Of a stretch of DNA of 64,000 bases, positions 22,101 to 33,159 are shown piece after piece. The position numbers were made by a program, and so were the translations under genes. Position 1 is the first letter of the stretch, and each line of letters begins with the position of its first letter. The notes under the pieces were generated by a model, which was not told the origin of the DNA, made no database searches, and saw only the letters and a program-made list of their open reading frames with translations. This DNA comes from Edaphochlamys debaryana (taxonomy: Eukaryota > Chlorophyta > Chlorophyceae > Chlamydomonadales): assembly GCA_016858145.1 (NCBI GenBank), contig JAEHOE010000025.1, positions 744,001 through 808,000 on the forward strand, written 5' to 3'.

Positions 22101-25100
22101 GCCGGCCTTGGTGCTCACCCGGCAGGTTGCAGTTCTTGCGCTGGCCCAGCGGCTTGCCGTTCAGCGCCTTGGCGCGCAGCTCCGTGTCGCTGAGGATCTC
22201 CAGCACCTGCAGCCGCAACCATCACAAAGGTCGAGGTCTGAAGGGCGAACTGGATGATGCCCTCAAGGTGCGCTTCTCGTGCTCCACGCTCGCACAGCGG
22301 TAGCCGTGAGCTGCCCCGCCCACAATCAGCAAACGAGGAGAGCGCCCGGCGCTGCCCACCTCCAGGGAGATGAGACCGTCGCCGATCTTGATAATGTTGC
22401 CCGGCTTGACGTCGCGGCACAGCTTGGCGTAGCTCAGGCCGATCTTGGTCTCGCCCGTGGTCTCGTCCTTGTAGCCCTGCCACTTATCGTAGTCGGCCCC
22501 CACCGCCACCACGGTGAGCTCCTGGCCTGCCTCCAGGTTGATGTCCTTGCCGTCCTTGAGCATGGCCGTACGGATCTCGGGGCCCTTGGTGTCCAGCAGC
22601 AGAGCCACGCGGTGCGTGGCGCCGAGCGTATCCAGCACCTGCGGTTAGCAAAGCGGAAGGGGCATGGCCGGGTCAGGGAAAGGGGTGACGGGCAAAGTCA
22701 AAGAACAGACCTGGCATCGCCTTTTTCCCCAGCCGCCTTAGGTGAGTGCAAAAGACGGCAAGGCACTGCAGGACACGACCCATTTCGCCCGCTCGCCCGC
22801 GCACCTTGCGCAGGCGGTCCAGAACCTCCTGGTGGTCCGCGTGCGAGCCGTGGCTGAAGTTGAACCTAGACGGCCACGGAACACGGGGCAGTCGAACACC
22901 ATCAGTAAAACCTCCTTGCTGCTATGCTCACACAGACTGGGGTCAGGAGTCACGGAGGGGCAGATGGCACGGGACTCCCAGCGGACCCTAGGATTGGCCC
23001 CTGGGCTGACGCCGCCCCTCACGCTCACCGCGCCACGTTGAGGCCGTTGTTGACGAGCATGGTCAGGCCCTCCTCGGACCAGCACTTGGGCCCCAGCGTG
23101 CAGATGACCTTGGTCTTGCGGGAGCGCAGGTCGGTGGGGCCGCAGATGAGGTCCAGGCCCACCTTGGTGGAGCGGTACGAGATGGTGTCGACACCGCGGT
23201 AGCCAATGGGCGGCGTGACCTGGAGAGAGCAAGACGAGGACAGGGGGCGAGGGTCCGTGCTGAGGCTAAGACGTGCCGGCGAGGTGAGGCGCACGGGGCC
23301 CTGGAGGCACTACCAAAGCCGATATCGGCAGTGTCCACGCAGGTCTCAGGGGGCACGAAGGCAGGTCCCGGCTCTCCTGCCAGCGCACCTGCGCCGACTC
23401 CTGGCCGATGACGCGCGTCACGAACTGCATCTCCGCCAGGTCCTCCTCCGTGGCGAACAGCCGGTTGCTGGGGCCCTGCACCACGATCAGCTGGTCGCCC
23501 TGGTCGTCGCCGTACTTGAAGGACGCCAGGTTCTGGGCGCGCGCAAACGCAATGACCTGCCGGGAGCCGGAGCGGGCGTGCCGAGGTTGGCAGGTCCAGA
23601 CAGGCAGCCAGAACCTCCTGAGGGGGAGCCCTAATGGCAGCCATGCGGAGGTGGGTGTGGCCAGGGCAGCCTGCCAACCCCGCACCTGGTGGATGATGCG
23701 CTCCTCGCGCGTGGCGTCCTCGCGGCTGGCGCGCACCAGCAGGGGCACGCAGCCGAAGGCCACGTTGCACTGCTTGGCCACGTGCGCCTTGGTGGTCACG
23801 ATCACGATGGGCTGCGGGATGGGGAAGGAGATACAACGGAGAGTGGAACGTTGAGTCTGGATGCAGAAGGCTAGTTCTAGGCTGGGAGATTCCACCAGTT
23901 CAAAGGCACCATTTGGGGGAAAGCTCCTAGTCCAATGCCCTGCACCGCACCTGCGACGGGCGGTACTTGGAGATGGCCCGCACGGGCGCGCCAGTGTCAG
24001 TGATGACGGCGATGAGCGCCGCGCCCATGTCCACCGCCGCCTTGACGGCGGACGAGCACAGGCACTGTGGGGACAGGGCGGCGCCGGGGGGCATTCTTTG
24101 GTGAGCCACCACGTGCCTGCTACCGGCACCCTTCGCTCCTGCCCGTGACCCCTTGCCCAGACCGCCGAGACTGGGCACTGGTGACCACTCCCTGCAGCGC
24201 CTAAAACCAGCGCCCAAGGAACCGCGGGCTGCTTGCCGACCAGCCCCAGCCTCCAGTAGCCGCTCACTGTCAGCTGCTACCACCCAGCCCCCACCAAGCT
24301 GCGCGATTCCCCGACACCCTCACCTCCAGCGTGGCCATGGGCTTGGGCGTGTAGTTGCGCAGGAAGTTGAGCTGCATGTACACGTCCACGCCCACCTGCG
24401 CGTCCTTGAGGATGTCGGCCGCCACGCCCACCTGCGGAGACGGATGCGAGAGGCGGGGACAGGAAGGACAAGAGGCAGGAGTTTGCCAGTGAGCGTGCCT
24501 CAGAAGCGGATAGCATGGTGGGGGTGACAGTGGGGTGAGGGTGCGAGTCAGCGGGGCTAAGAGCTGCGGGCCCGGCCCGGCCCTGACGTGGCCCAAGCGC
24601 TCACCACTTTCTCCACGAACTGGCCCACAGCCGTCTCCTCGCGGAGCATGATGGCATCGGCGCCGTCGTACAGGGCGTTGGCCACATCCGTGATCTCGGC
24701 GCGGGTGGGGCGGGGGCTGCGGGGATTGGGCGTAGGGAAAGTATGGGTCAGGATGCCAAGTGCGACCAAGCCGGAGTGCCAGGACATTGAAGGGTACTGC
24801 GTTGTTGCCCGTCCTCAACCCTGCCATGTTCCAAGACGCACCTGTCCACCATGCTGGACAGCATCTGCGCCGACACGATGACGGGGCGGCCCTTGAGGTT
24901 GGCCTTGGTGATCATCCACTTCTGCGCCAGAGCCACCTAGGAGGGTGAGAGGGGTTGGGGAGAGGCGGCAGCGGGGTTGAGCGCGTGCTTCATAGAAGAG
25001 CCAGGCTACAGGTGCCGCTCATCCAGCCCTGGTGACCTCGGACGAGCCGCGAAGTTGGACCCTGATGAGGCCACGCCTTCCATGGCAGGCCTTTCCGTAG

Positions 25101-28100
25101 CCTGAATCTCCTCAATGGTGCTGGCACCATCAATTCCAAGGCTATGCCCAGCATGTGGGGCGGCGCAGCGATGCCCGGGCCCAAAGAGCCCGGCCTGGCG
25201 CGGAGCGCACCTTGGCGGCGGGGATGCGCATGCCCAGGTAGGCGCGGCTGATGAGCACGGCGTCCGACACGTCCAGGATCTCGTCGTAGTTGGTAATGGC
25301 CTGGGCCGTGGAGATGTGCGAGATGATCTGCGCCGGCAGGGATGGAGCGGGGCGAGGGCGGCGGAGGGAGTGACACCTTTTCTGGTTGGTGGCCCGCGGG
25401 CGGGGCCCGCGGGAGATGTTGGCTGGAGATGCGGGCGCGGGGGCCGTGGTGGGTGGAGGGCAGGCGCAGGCAAGGAAGACTGCTATCCCGATGCGGTGGA
25501 GGCCTGGCCGTGCCTCTTCCCCGCGTGCCGCACCTTGATGCGCGCGCCCCCGTTGGCGTCCAGCAGCTCGCGCACCGCCAGCACGTCCTCCTTGCAGCGC
25601 ACGTTGGGGGCGGAGATGAAGTCCACGCTCTCCCTGCGGGCCGGACGGGAAGCGGGCAGCAGGGATCCCAGGTCGAGAAGGGGCAGACAGGCGAGGACGG
25701 AGAGGGAAACGTGAGGGCAGCCTCAGCTGGGGTAGCTGTAGCGTAGGACCTTGCCGCCAGTTGCTCCCCTCCCTTCCTGCCAACACACATGGCAGTGCCC
25801 ACCCTTCCGCCCCCAGCCCCCACCACCCCAGCCCCCACCACCCCAGCCCCCACCACCCCAGCCCCCAGCCGGCCCCTTGCCTGCACAGGAAGATGACGGC
25901 CTGGCGGTCCCGCTCGTCCATGAAGCGCTCCTGCAGCAGGCTGCCGCCCGCGATGTCCACCGTGCGGTACTCGGGCAGCTTGCCGCCGGACACCACTCGG
26001 CACACCACCTGCAGCCCCACGGAGGAAGGAGGGTGGTTCCGTTTGCTGCAGGCTCGGGTGCAGCTGTGTGGGTGGCTGGGGTGCATCGTAAGGGATGCGG
26101 TGCGAAGAGGCGGATCAGGGTGTTCGGGGGGGGGGCGCGCACCTTGCCGTTGGAAGCGGGGGGCCCGCCGCTGGTGCCGTCGTTGCTGGTGCGCACCGCC
26201 AGGCGGGGGACCACCTCCGACACCATGACTGTGATCTGGCCCTCGGCCAGCATCAGCATGTCGCCTGGGGCCGCGAGGGGGGGGCGAATGGTGGTTTGGT
26301 GCAACGTGCTACCGACGGGCTTACTGCGGGGCTTCCTTGCGAGTCCCATCCGTTCCGAGTGACTGTGCCTGCACCCAGCTCTCACCGACGCGCAGGCGCG
26401 TGACCAGGCCGGTGTAGTTGACGCCGATGACGTGCGCCGCGCCGCCCACGGCCGCCTGCTCGCCGGCCGGCACCGTGTATCCCGCAAAGGTGGGGTCGCT
26501 GCGAGGCAGAAGGCACGCCAGCATGCTCAGCAACGCAAGGGAGCATGAGCGTGAGGTGAGGGATGGGATGGGATGGGCTGCAGGGATGAGCGCAGGGGGC
26601 TCAGCTCCACCGCTGCGCGCCCCGCACCTGGTGGGCACCAGTAGGACCGTCTGCCCGGCGGCCAGCTGGAGCGGCGCGTGGTCCTTGAGCAGCGTGGTGC
26701 GCACCTCGGGGCCCTGGGGGCGGAGGGGACAGGAGGGAGGGGGCAGCGGGCGTGGGGCAGAGGGTGGGCGCAGGGCATGGTCCCCAACGCAGCTGTACGC
26801 GGTCCCCATCTGACGGCCACGCCAGCGAGGGCAATTGGCCACGAGCGCCCAATGCACGGCTGCTCACTGCAACCCGGATGCCCCCCCTGCCTTGCCTTGA
26901 TGGTGGCCATGATGCCCGGCTGCGTGGTGTAGACGGGGCCGCGGGCCTCCGCCCGGCGGCCCAGCTGCGTGCGCAGCCGAGCGAACAGGTTCTCGTAGAA
27001 CGTCTGCGGGGCGGCACAGGCGAGCGTACGGAGCGGCAGGGCGCAGGGCGGTTGAGAGAAGGAGCACTGGCCATGATGCAGGGCCGTGAGGGGATCGAAC
27101 GCGCCAAGCCAAGGCAGCCCATACCACGAAGATCGAGCGCAGGCCCGCCTCGCCGCCATCCCCTTGCCCGCAATCAGCCCTTGCAAGCCCGCTTTCGAGC
27201 GCCAATCTAGGCGTGGACGCTGAAACCCTCCATGCCTTCTCCACCACCGCGGCACCCCTCTCTGCCCGGGCCCCTCGTCCCCAGCCAACGCCCCACGGGC
27301 GGCGCCTCCCCCTCGCCTGTCCCGCTGCCCGCCTCCTCGTCCCCGCCCCCACCAGCGGCGCCTCCCCCTCGCCTGTCCCCCTGCCCGCCCCCTCGTCCCC
27401 GCCCCCCCACCAGCGGCGCCTCCTCCATGAAGATGCGCAGCATGCTGACGCCCCGGTCCAGCAGCGCCGCCAGCTTGGCGTCGTCGAAGCAGGAGGGGCC
27501 CAGCGAGGCCAGGATCTTGGTAGAGCGGAAGTTGGACTGCTTCTTAATGATGAGGTCGGGCGTGATCACGAAGGACTGAAGGAGGAGGGAGGAGGGGTTG
27601 GTTCGGGTGCGAGTGGGAGCAGCCAGGCCATACGGGACAGACACGGCAGACAGCACAGGTGCGGCGCGTGCCACCCACCTGCACGCAGGCAATGGCGTTG
27701 CCAGCGAAGGGCGACTTGTACTCGGCCGGTGCTGGGCTGGTGATGTTGCGCGTCTTGCTCACGGCGCGGCGCACCCAGGCAGCTGTCGGACACAAGGGGG
27801 GCCCACACGTTCCTTGGTAGCAGACGACAACTCTCCCTAAGCTCCCCAGCAAGCGTTCCGACCCATGAGGACATTTGGCCCCAACACCAAGAGCCTAGCC
27901 CCGCCAGCAGCAGATATCCACCCCGCAGAAAGCCTGGGCCTACCCGTGCCGTCCGAGCCAATCTGGTCCACCATGATCTCAGCCACGTTGTCGGCCCAGG
28001 GCTGGCCGCTGCCCGTAACGATCAGCACGTTCTTGCCGTCGTACACGAGCCCGCGCTCCCTGCCAAGGGGCCAAGGACGCGGCAGTTCAGCGCAGGGCAA

Positions 28101-31100
28101 GGGTACTGTGCGCCGCATCCCCATATCCCATGCAGGTGGCGGCTGGCACCCGAGGGTTTTGCACTATTTCAGCATATCGTACGTCCGGATACGTACCTGC
28201 CGTACTTCAGGGCCAGGTCCACGGCAGTGCGGACGCCCGCCATGTCCGGCACCTCGGCGCGCAGGGGGTAGAGCCCGTACGTGAGGGAGGCCTGGCGCAG
28301 CACCCAGTCGTGGTCCGATATCGTGATGACGGGGCAGGGCGGCCTGGGGTGGGCGGTGAGAGGGGGTGGTGAAGGCCAAGGGCGGCGTGGGGCAGGCGGG
28401 GGCTGCTCAGCGCACACACGTGAGGCTCCGGCATTGCCCGCAATGCCCCCTAGCCGCTGCAGCCGCACGTACTGCTGCTCAGGCGCCTGTATGTGAACAG
28501 ACCGTCCCCTGCTTGCGCGCCCCGCAGCCTCACCGGTACTTGGAGATAAGCTGCGCCGCCAGCCCCGAGCGCGTGAACACGATGGCGATGCAGCCTGCGG
28601 AGGCAGCGGACACAGCCCAGCGTTGGAAAGCCGCCGTCGCAACCCCAGCAGACGCTTTACATACTAGCCGGTCCGCGCGACGATGCGCATCCGGGGCATG
28701 CAGGTCAGCGGTCTGCAGAACACCAGGCCCAGCCCAAATCACGGCCGTATGGTGCGACCCTGCTGCCCATGCGCCTCCCCCTCCCGCATGCGCCCCCTAC
28801 CCTCGGACGCGTCCTGGATGCCGTCTCCGTTGGCGTCCATGGAGAAGGTGATGGCGGACTTGACCGCCCCCGCCAGCGTGGCCTCCAGCGGGGACACGGG
28901 CGCCTGCGGGGTTTAGAGGGGTCGAGGGCAAAGAGGGTCGAGGGGAAAGAGAAGAGGGATGGCGGGCAGGCGGGCAGCCAAGGGGTCCAAGGCCGCAGGG
29001 CTGCGTGCACTGGCGCGCGGCGACTCACCACCCCAGAGTTGTAGCGCTTGACTGCGGTGGCACACGAGATGGGGGCAAGGTCGGAAGGGCGGAGGCCAAA
29101 GGCGGTCACGGATGCGGCCAGCGGCGGCGCCAAGCGAGCGAGCGGGCCATCCCTCTAGCCCGCCACTCACCCCAGTCGTAGTGGGCGGCATGGTCGAGTC
29201 CCAGCTCGGCGTACTCGACGATGTGCGCCATGGTCTCCACCGCCACGTGAGGGTAGGCGCCGTTGGCGGTCTCGCCTTGGGAGAGAAGGGGTGGGGGCGG
29301 CGCAGTTCAGAAGTGGGTCGGGGTTGCTTACGGGGTTGATGGTTATGAGCCACACAGCTGGCACTGTGGCAACGGGGGCTAGCAGCCCCACAGGAAAGGA
29401 AGAGGGTTGCCTGCTGTAAGCACTGCTGGCTCACCGCTGAGCATGACGGCATCCGTGCCGTCGAACACAGCGTTGGCCACGTCCGTCATCTCAGCGCGGG
29501 TGGGCAGCGGCGAGGCGGTCATGGACTCGAGCATCTGCGTCGCCGTGATGACGGGCTTGCCCACCACGTCGGCCTTGGCGATAATCATCTTCTGGGCCAG
29601 CGCGATCTTCTCGGCGGGCACCTGGCGGAAGCATCAGGCGGGAGGGCAGTAGGGTGGCTGGGTGAGCTGGCATCGACACGCCTTCTAAGCTTCTGCGGCC
29701 TCCGATCCCCTCTGAGCATCCGCGCCCCAAGCGGGCGCAACGAAGCCCCCAACCCCCCGGCCCCACCTCCATGGCCAGGTCGCCTCGCGCCACCATGACT
29801 GCGTCCGTCACCTCCAGAATCTCATCGAAGTTCCGCAGACCCGCCTGGTTCTCGATCTGGTTGTGGAGGGTTGATTGACAGGGCAAGCGGAATCACTCCG
29901 GGAATTGTGCATTGGAGGGCGGGGTGGGCGGAGGTGCACCCAAGCATCCAAGCAACAGAACCCAAACCAAAGGAACCCCTAGGCCACGGTTCGCGGGAGC
30001 GGGTCTTGCCTTGCAGATGATCTTGAGGTTGTACCCGCCGGCCTCGTCCAGCACCTTGCGGATGAGGCGGATGTCGTCCGCGCTCTGCGGGGCGGGGCCA
30101 CGGGGGCGGAGCGCAACAAGCGTGTTGACGACTCCGTCGTGCAGCGCTACGGCTAGCTCGATTCAAGTAGGTGGACCGCTATTCCTCGGCCACGGCCTGC
30201 AACCACGCGCGAGGCCACCCAGAGACGAAGCAGTGAGCCCGTAGCCCCCACCTGCACGAAGCTGGCAGCAATGAAGTCCATCTTGTTCTTCACCGCGAAG
30301 TCCTGCACGTCCTTGATGTCCTGCGGCCCCAGCACGGGCAGGTCCACATGCACACCTGCGGGGTCCGGGCGGGGGCAGTGGAGCAGGCTTAGGGGCGATG
30401 GGGGCAGGTGGGTCCAGCAAATGCACGGCTGATGATGCCAACAAAGGAAGGCAGGCGGCAGTTTTTTCCGCAGCTGGCGCTGGCCCCTGCCGTCCACGCA
30501 CGGGCTGGGCCCGGTACTTACCCGGCAGGTTGCAGTTCTTGCGCTGGCCCAGCTTGTGCGAGTTGACGACCTTGCCCAGCAGCTCCTTGTCGTTGAGGAT
30601 CTTGACCACCTGCAGCAGCGGGAGGCGGAGGAGAGGTGAGGGAGCGCCAGAGCGAACGCAGCACGCAGGGCCTCGACATGTAAGCCTTCGCCTCACTGAT
30701 ACACGCCCAAGAGTGCCGACCCTCTGGACCCCTAGCGGCCGGCGGAGCGCAGGCTGTCAGGCGTTCCAGCCCACCTCGATGCTGATGGCGCCGTCAGCGA
30801 TCAGGATGACGTTGCCCGGGTGCACGGACCTGGGGTACAGGCAAAGAGAGAGCGAAATCAATCCACACGTCGGCATCTGGCGAACGATTACCCGCGCACA
30901 GGAACCAGAAGGCGTCTAGAGGGTGGTTTTGCTCACTGGCACAGCTTGGCGTAGCTCAGGCCGATCTTGGTCTCGCCCGTGGTCTCGTGATTGTAGCCCT
31001 GCCAGCTGGTGTACTCGTCGCCGACCGCCACCACGGTCACGTCCTGGCCCTTTGTCAGCTCAATGTCCTTTCCGTCCTTGAGCATGGCCGTGCGAATCTC

Positions 31101-32547
31101 GGGGCCCTTGGTGTCCAGGAGGAAGGCAATGTTGCTCTTCTTCTCGGCCGCGACCTGTACAGCCATGCGGGGGGCGGTCCATGAGGGAGTACAAAGGTCA
31201 GCTCAGGGAAGCTTGCTCTAGGGCTGGGCAGCAGTCCTGCAACTGCTGAAACCTTCGGGGCGCCGCGGCGCAGTCAAGCTCCTCCCAGGAGTCACAGGGT
31301 ATGGGCTGACGCACCTTGCGCAGGCGGTCGAGGACCTCCTGGTGCGCCTCGTGCGTGCCGTGGCTGAAGTTGAAGCGTGCCACGTCCATGCCCGCATCAA
31401 TCAGGCCGCGCATGCCCTCCTCACTCCAGCAAGAGGGGCCCAGCGTGCACACGATCTTGGTCTTGCGACCCACAGGCACGTCCTGCGCGGCATCCGGGGG
31501 CACGAGACGTCCGACCCACATGGGAGCTGGGCCCAGCCAGACCTGTCGGCTGCGTCTGACCCGCATAGCGCCCGACCCACATCACCAACACCGCATTCCG
31601 AGCCCTGAAAGCCGCCCCGCCCAAGCTCCAAGGCCGCTTGGGGCACTCACGCTCAGGATGGCGGCCGGGCTGACGCGCACGGTGCGTGTCAGGTTGGTCA
31701 GCGTCCCGCGTGACGGCGGCACCACGTTGACGGGGTGGTACTCGGGTAGCCAGTCCAGGGCCTTCTCGCGCTTGAAGGCGGCGGCGGCGATCTCGCGCAG
31801 GTGGAACTCCTGCGTGCGGTCAGCACCCAAGTCCAGCCCCGTGAGCGCAACCACACGAGACACACAGCGAAGCCCCCCGTAGGTTGATTGTTGAGACACG
31901 GCATGGAGTTATGGCAGGCTCCCGGGCCACACTACTCAGCAGCCCAGGAGCAGGAAGCCGTCGCCGAGCGCTTTCAGCTGCTGGTACCTCACCTGCAGGA
32001 GGTCCATGCGGCTGTGCACGCTCTTGAGGGCAGCGCGGGCATGGCTGTGGGCAGAGAGGAGAGAGGTGGGAGTGGTGTACAGGTGAAAGCTTCTCCTTGG
32101 GAAGCACCACGGCGCAGTCCCTGTGCACAAGGGGGGAGGGGCACGGCGCTCTCCCAGCGTCCCGCATCCACCCCGTTCCGAGAGCCCCGAGTGTCCTCAC
32201 TGGAGGGGCTTGGCAACCTCGTCGCTGAGCTCCGAGAAAGACACCACGGACGACAGCTTCATGCCCGTGTGGAGACCGCTGGACACGGACTCCCCCAGCC
32301 CATGCCCAGCAGAGTCGATGCTCTTGCGCAGATTGCCTCCACTGGGGTAGGGCTGAGAGTCCTTGGACGCCCTTGCCGAAAGCCGGTGGAAGTGAACCTG
32401 GGGCTCCGACGACGGCGGGCTCCCACCCTCCACGTTCCCCGACGCCGCATGACTGGGCTGCCCAGAGCTGCTGCTCGCTCCTTGGTCGCTATCACGCCGC
32501 TGCTGCTGGCCTTGCTCGCGGCCGTGCTTGCTGCCCCGGCCTCCCAT
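16141..32547 (-). CDS. PYK: Giant pyruvate kinase with four tandem kinase modules
   Basis: Roughly 55-60 short exons on the minus strand encode an estimated 2,200-2,400 residues. The start ATG is at 32545-32547 and the stop at 16141-16143. A ~186-residue Ser/Gly/Gln-rich leader (exons 32201-32547, 31993-32044, 31651-31809) precedes four consecutive pyruvate-kinase modules. Exon phases run through each module junction without a stop, supporting one polypeptide. Modules 1, 3 and 4 retain [14 protein letters not shown], the K-I-E element, ARGDL and ATQMLESM, i.e. the metal, PEP and ADP ligands. The Glu in GPEIR is typical of K+-dependent enzymes. Module 2 has lost nearly all of them. The reaction is PEP + ADP to pyruvate + ATP, the last step of glycolysis. 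There is no obvious plastid transit peptide; the protein begins MGGRGSKH, so it is probably cytosolic or membrane-tethered. A division into separate genes is less likely, but transcripts are needed to exclude it. Confidence 0.88.
19708..23217 (-). other. Pyruvate-kinase module 3 (catalytic residues present)
   Basis: Module 3 starts [17 protein letters not shown], then [18 protein letters not shown], and retains [49 protein letters not shown] and [10 protein letters not shown]. It predicts an active enzyme. The C-terminal lobe is cut into many small exons and ends [13 protein letters not shown] (19708-19766). It is close in sequence to module 4, including part of the intron sequence. Confidence 0.83.
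25815..25865 (-). repeat. 15-bp minisatellite in a pyruvate-kinase intron
   Basis: The unit AGCCCCCACCACCCC (plus strand) is repeated at 15-bp spacing about three and a half times, just inside the GC-donor end of intron 25634-25880 in module 2. Confidence 0.85.
27297..27424 (-). repeat. Tandem 56-58-bp duplication across a 5' splice site
   Basis: Three imperfect copies of a 56-58-bp C-rich unit. The rightmost copy includes the end of the exon coding for FMEEAPL and its GTGGGG donor. The equivalent donor sequence recurs 58 bp further into the intron, and a diverged third copy lies 56 bp beyond that. Confidence 0.85.
27945..31482 (-). other. Pyruvate-kinase module 1 (catalytic residues present)
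   Basis: Module 1 runs from [14 protein letters not shown] (exon 31315-31482) to the C-terminal lobe ending QIGSDGT at 27945, in about fourteen exons and ~515 residues. Visible are [27 protein letters not shown](K)[22 protein letters not shown] and MLSGE. It predicts an active enzyme. The C-terminal lobe contains an unusual acidic element, [14 protein letters not shown] (near 28801-28860), resembling a short Ca2+-binding DxNxDGxxD loop. After QIGSDGT a ~35-residue linker (27680-27785) leads directly into module 2. Confidence 0.85.
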
Positions 32548-33159
32548 TGTTCGCTACTCTGATTGGTCTCGGACCGACGAACTTAGTGCCTCCCGACGGG
32601 CCGAAAGCTGCCACCGTCCAGCCGTGTGTTGCTTAAGGCTCGAGGTCTACCAGCCAGGCAGCTGCCGTGCCCTCTGCCAAAGGCGGGGCGTCGCGCGCCA
32701 GGCCGAAGATGTTGCAAGTCGGCCCACCCTGTGCAAGCCGATGCCTTGTGCCTAGCCCCAACAGTTGTATGTGCAAAGATAAGGCTCACTGGCTGCCGTT
32801 GGCGGCTCTACACAGCTGCAGAGTGCACGTCCCGGTTTCGGGACCTCCGTCAGGGGAGCTCTGCACGCGAAATATATAGCAAATAAGTCGTCCGTTAGCC
32901 TTGGGTGTGTTCCGCGGCGTGCGGGGACCTGTGTTTCAAGCAGGGCGCCCTCCGGCCCTCGCCGGGCAGCTTGCATCGGAAGCAAGCATCATTTTCCCCG
33001 GGTTACTTCACGTGCGCAGCCAAGCTTGACTGCTTCTTCAAACGCACACCTAGAGGTCAAGGAGACAGTCAAGCAAGAGCCCGCAAGCGCCAAGCAGTCC
33101 TTCGCAGTCCATCGCCAGGTCGCACACGGTTCTGCTGGATTTGGTTCCTGACAGCAGCC
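32548..33159. promoter_or_regulatory. Divergent promoter region (pyruvate kinase / GCK protein)
   Basis: 612 bases separate the start codons of the minus-strand pyruvate-kinase gene and the plus-strand GCK-domain gene. Both promoters and 5' UTRs must lie here, so shared regulation is possible. No TATA box or operator was identified with confidence. Confidence 0.55.

Larger units (their letters stand above)
23389..27576 (-). other. Pyruvate-kinase module 2, degenerate (pseudoenzyme)
   Basis: The fold-level pattern is retained: [59 protein letters not shown] and [21 protein letters not shown]. The catalytic positions are replaced. NFSHG is absent (MLRIFMEEA instead). LDTKGPE is ATIKGPE (Asp and Thr lost). 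KIEN is HIST. ARGDL is SRAYL (Asp lost). ATQMLESM is SAQMLSSM (Thr lost). A regulatory or scaffolding role inside the multimodule protein is inferred. One intron (25634-25880) appears to use a GC donor: alignment to module 1 keeps equal length only with that splice. Confidence 0.85.

Noticed and set aside
23218..23388. Possible gene boundary between pyruvate-kinase modules 2 and 3
   Set aside because: The exon before ends GQESAQ with a GTGCG donor and the next starts after a CAG acceptor in matching phase. I saw no stop codon in the exons and no poly(A) motif convincing enough to split the gene, though RNA evidence is needed.
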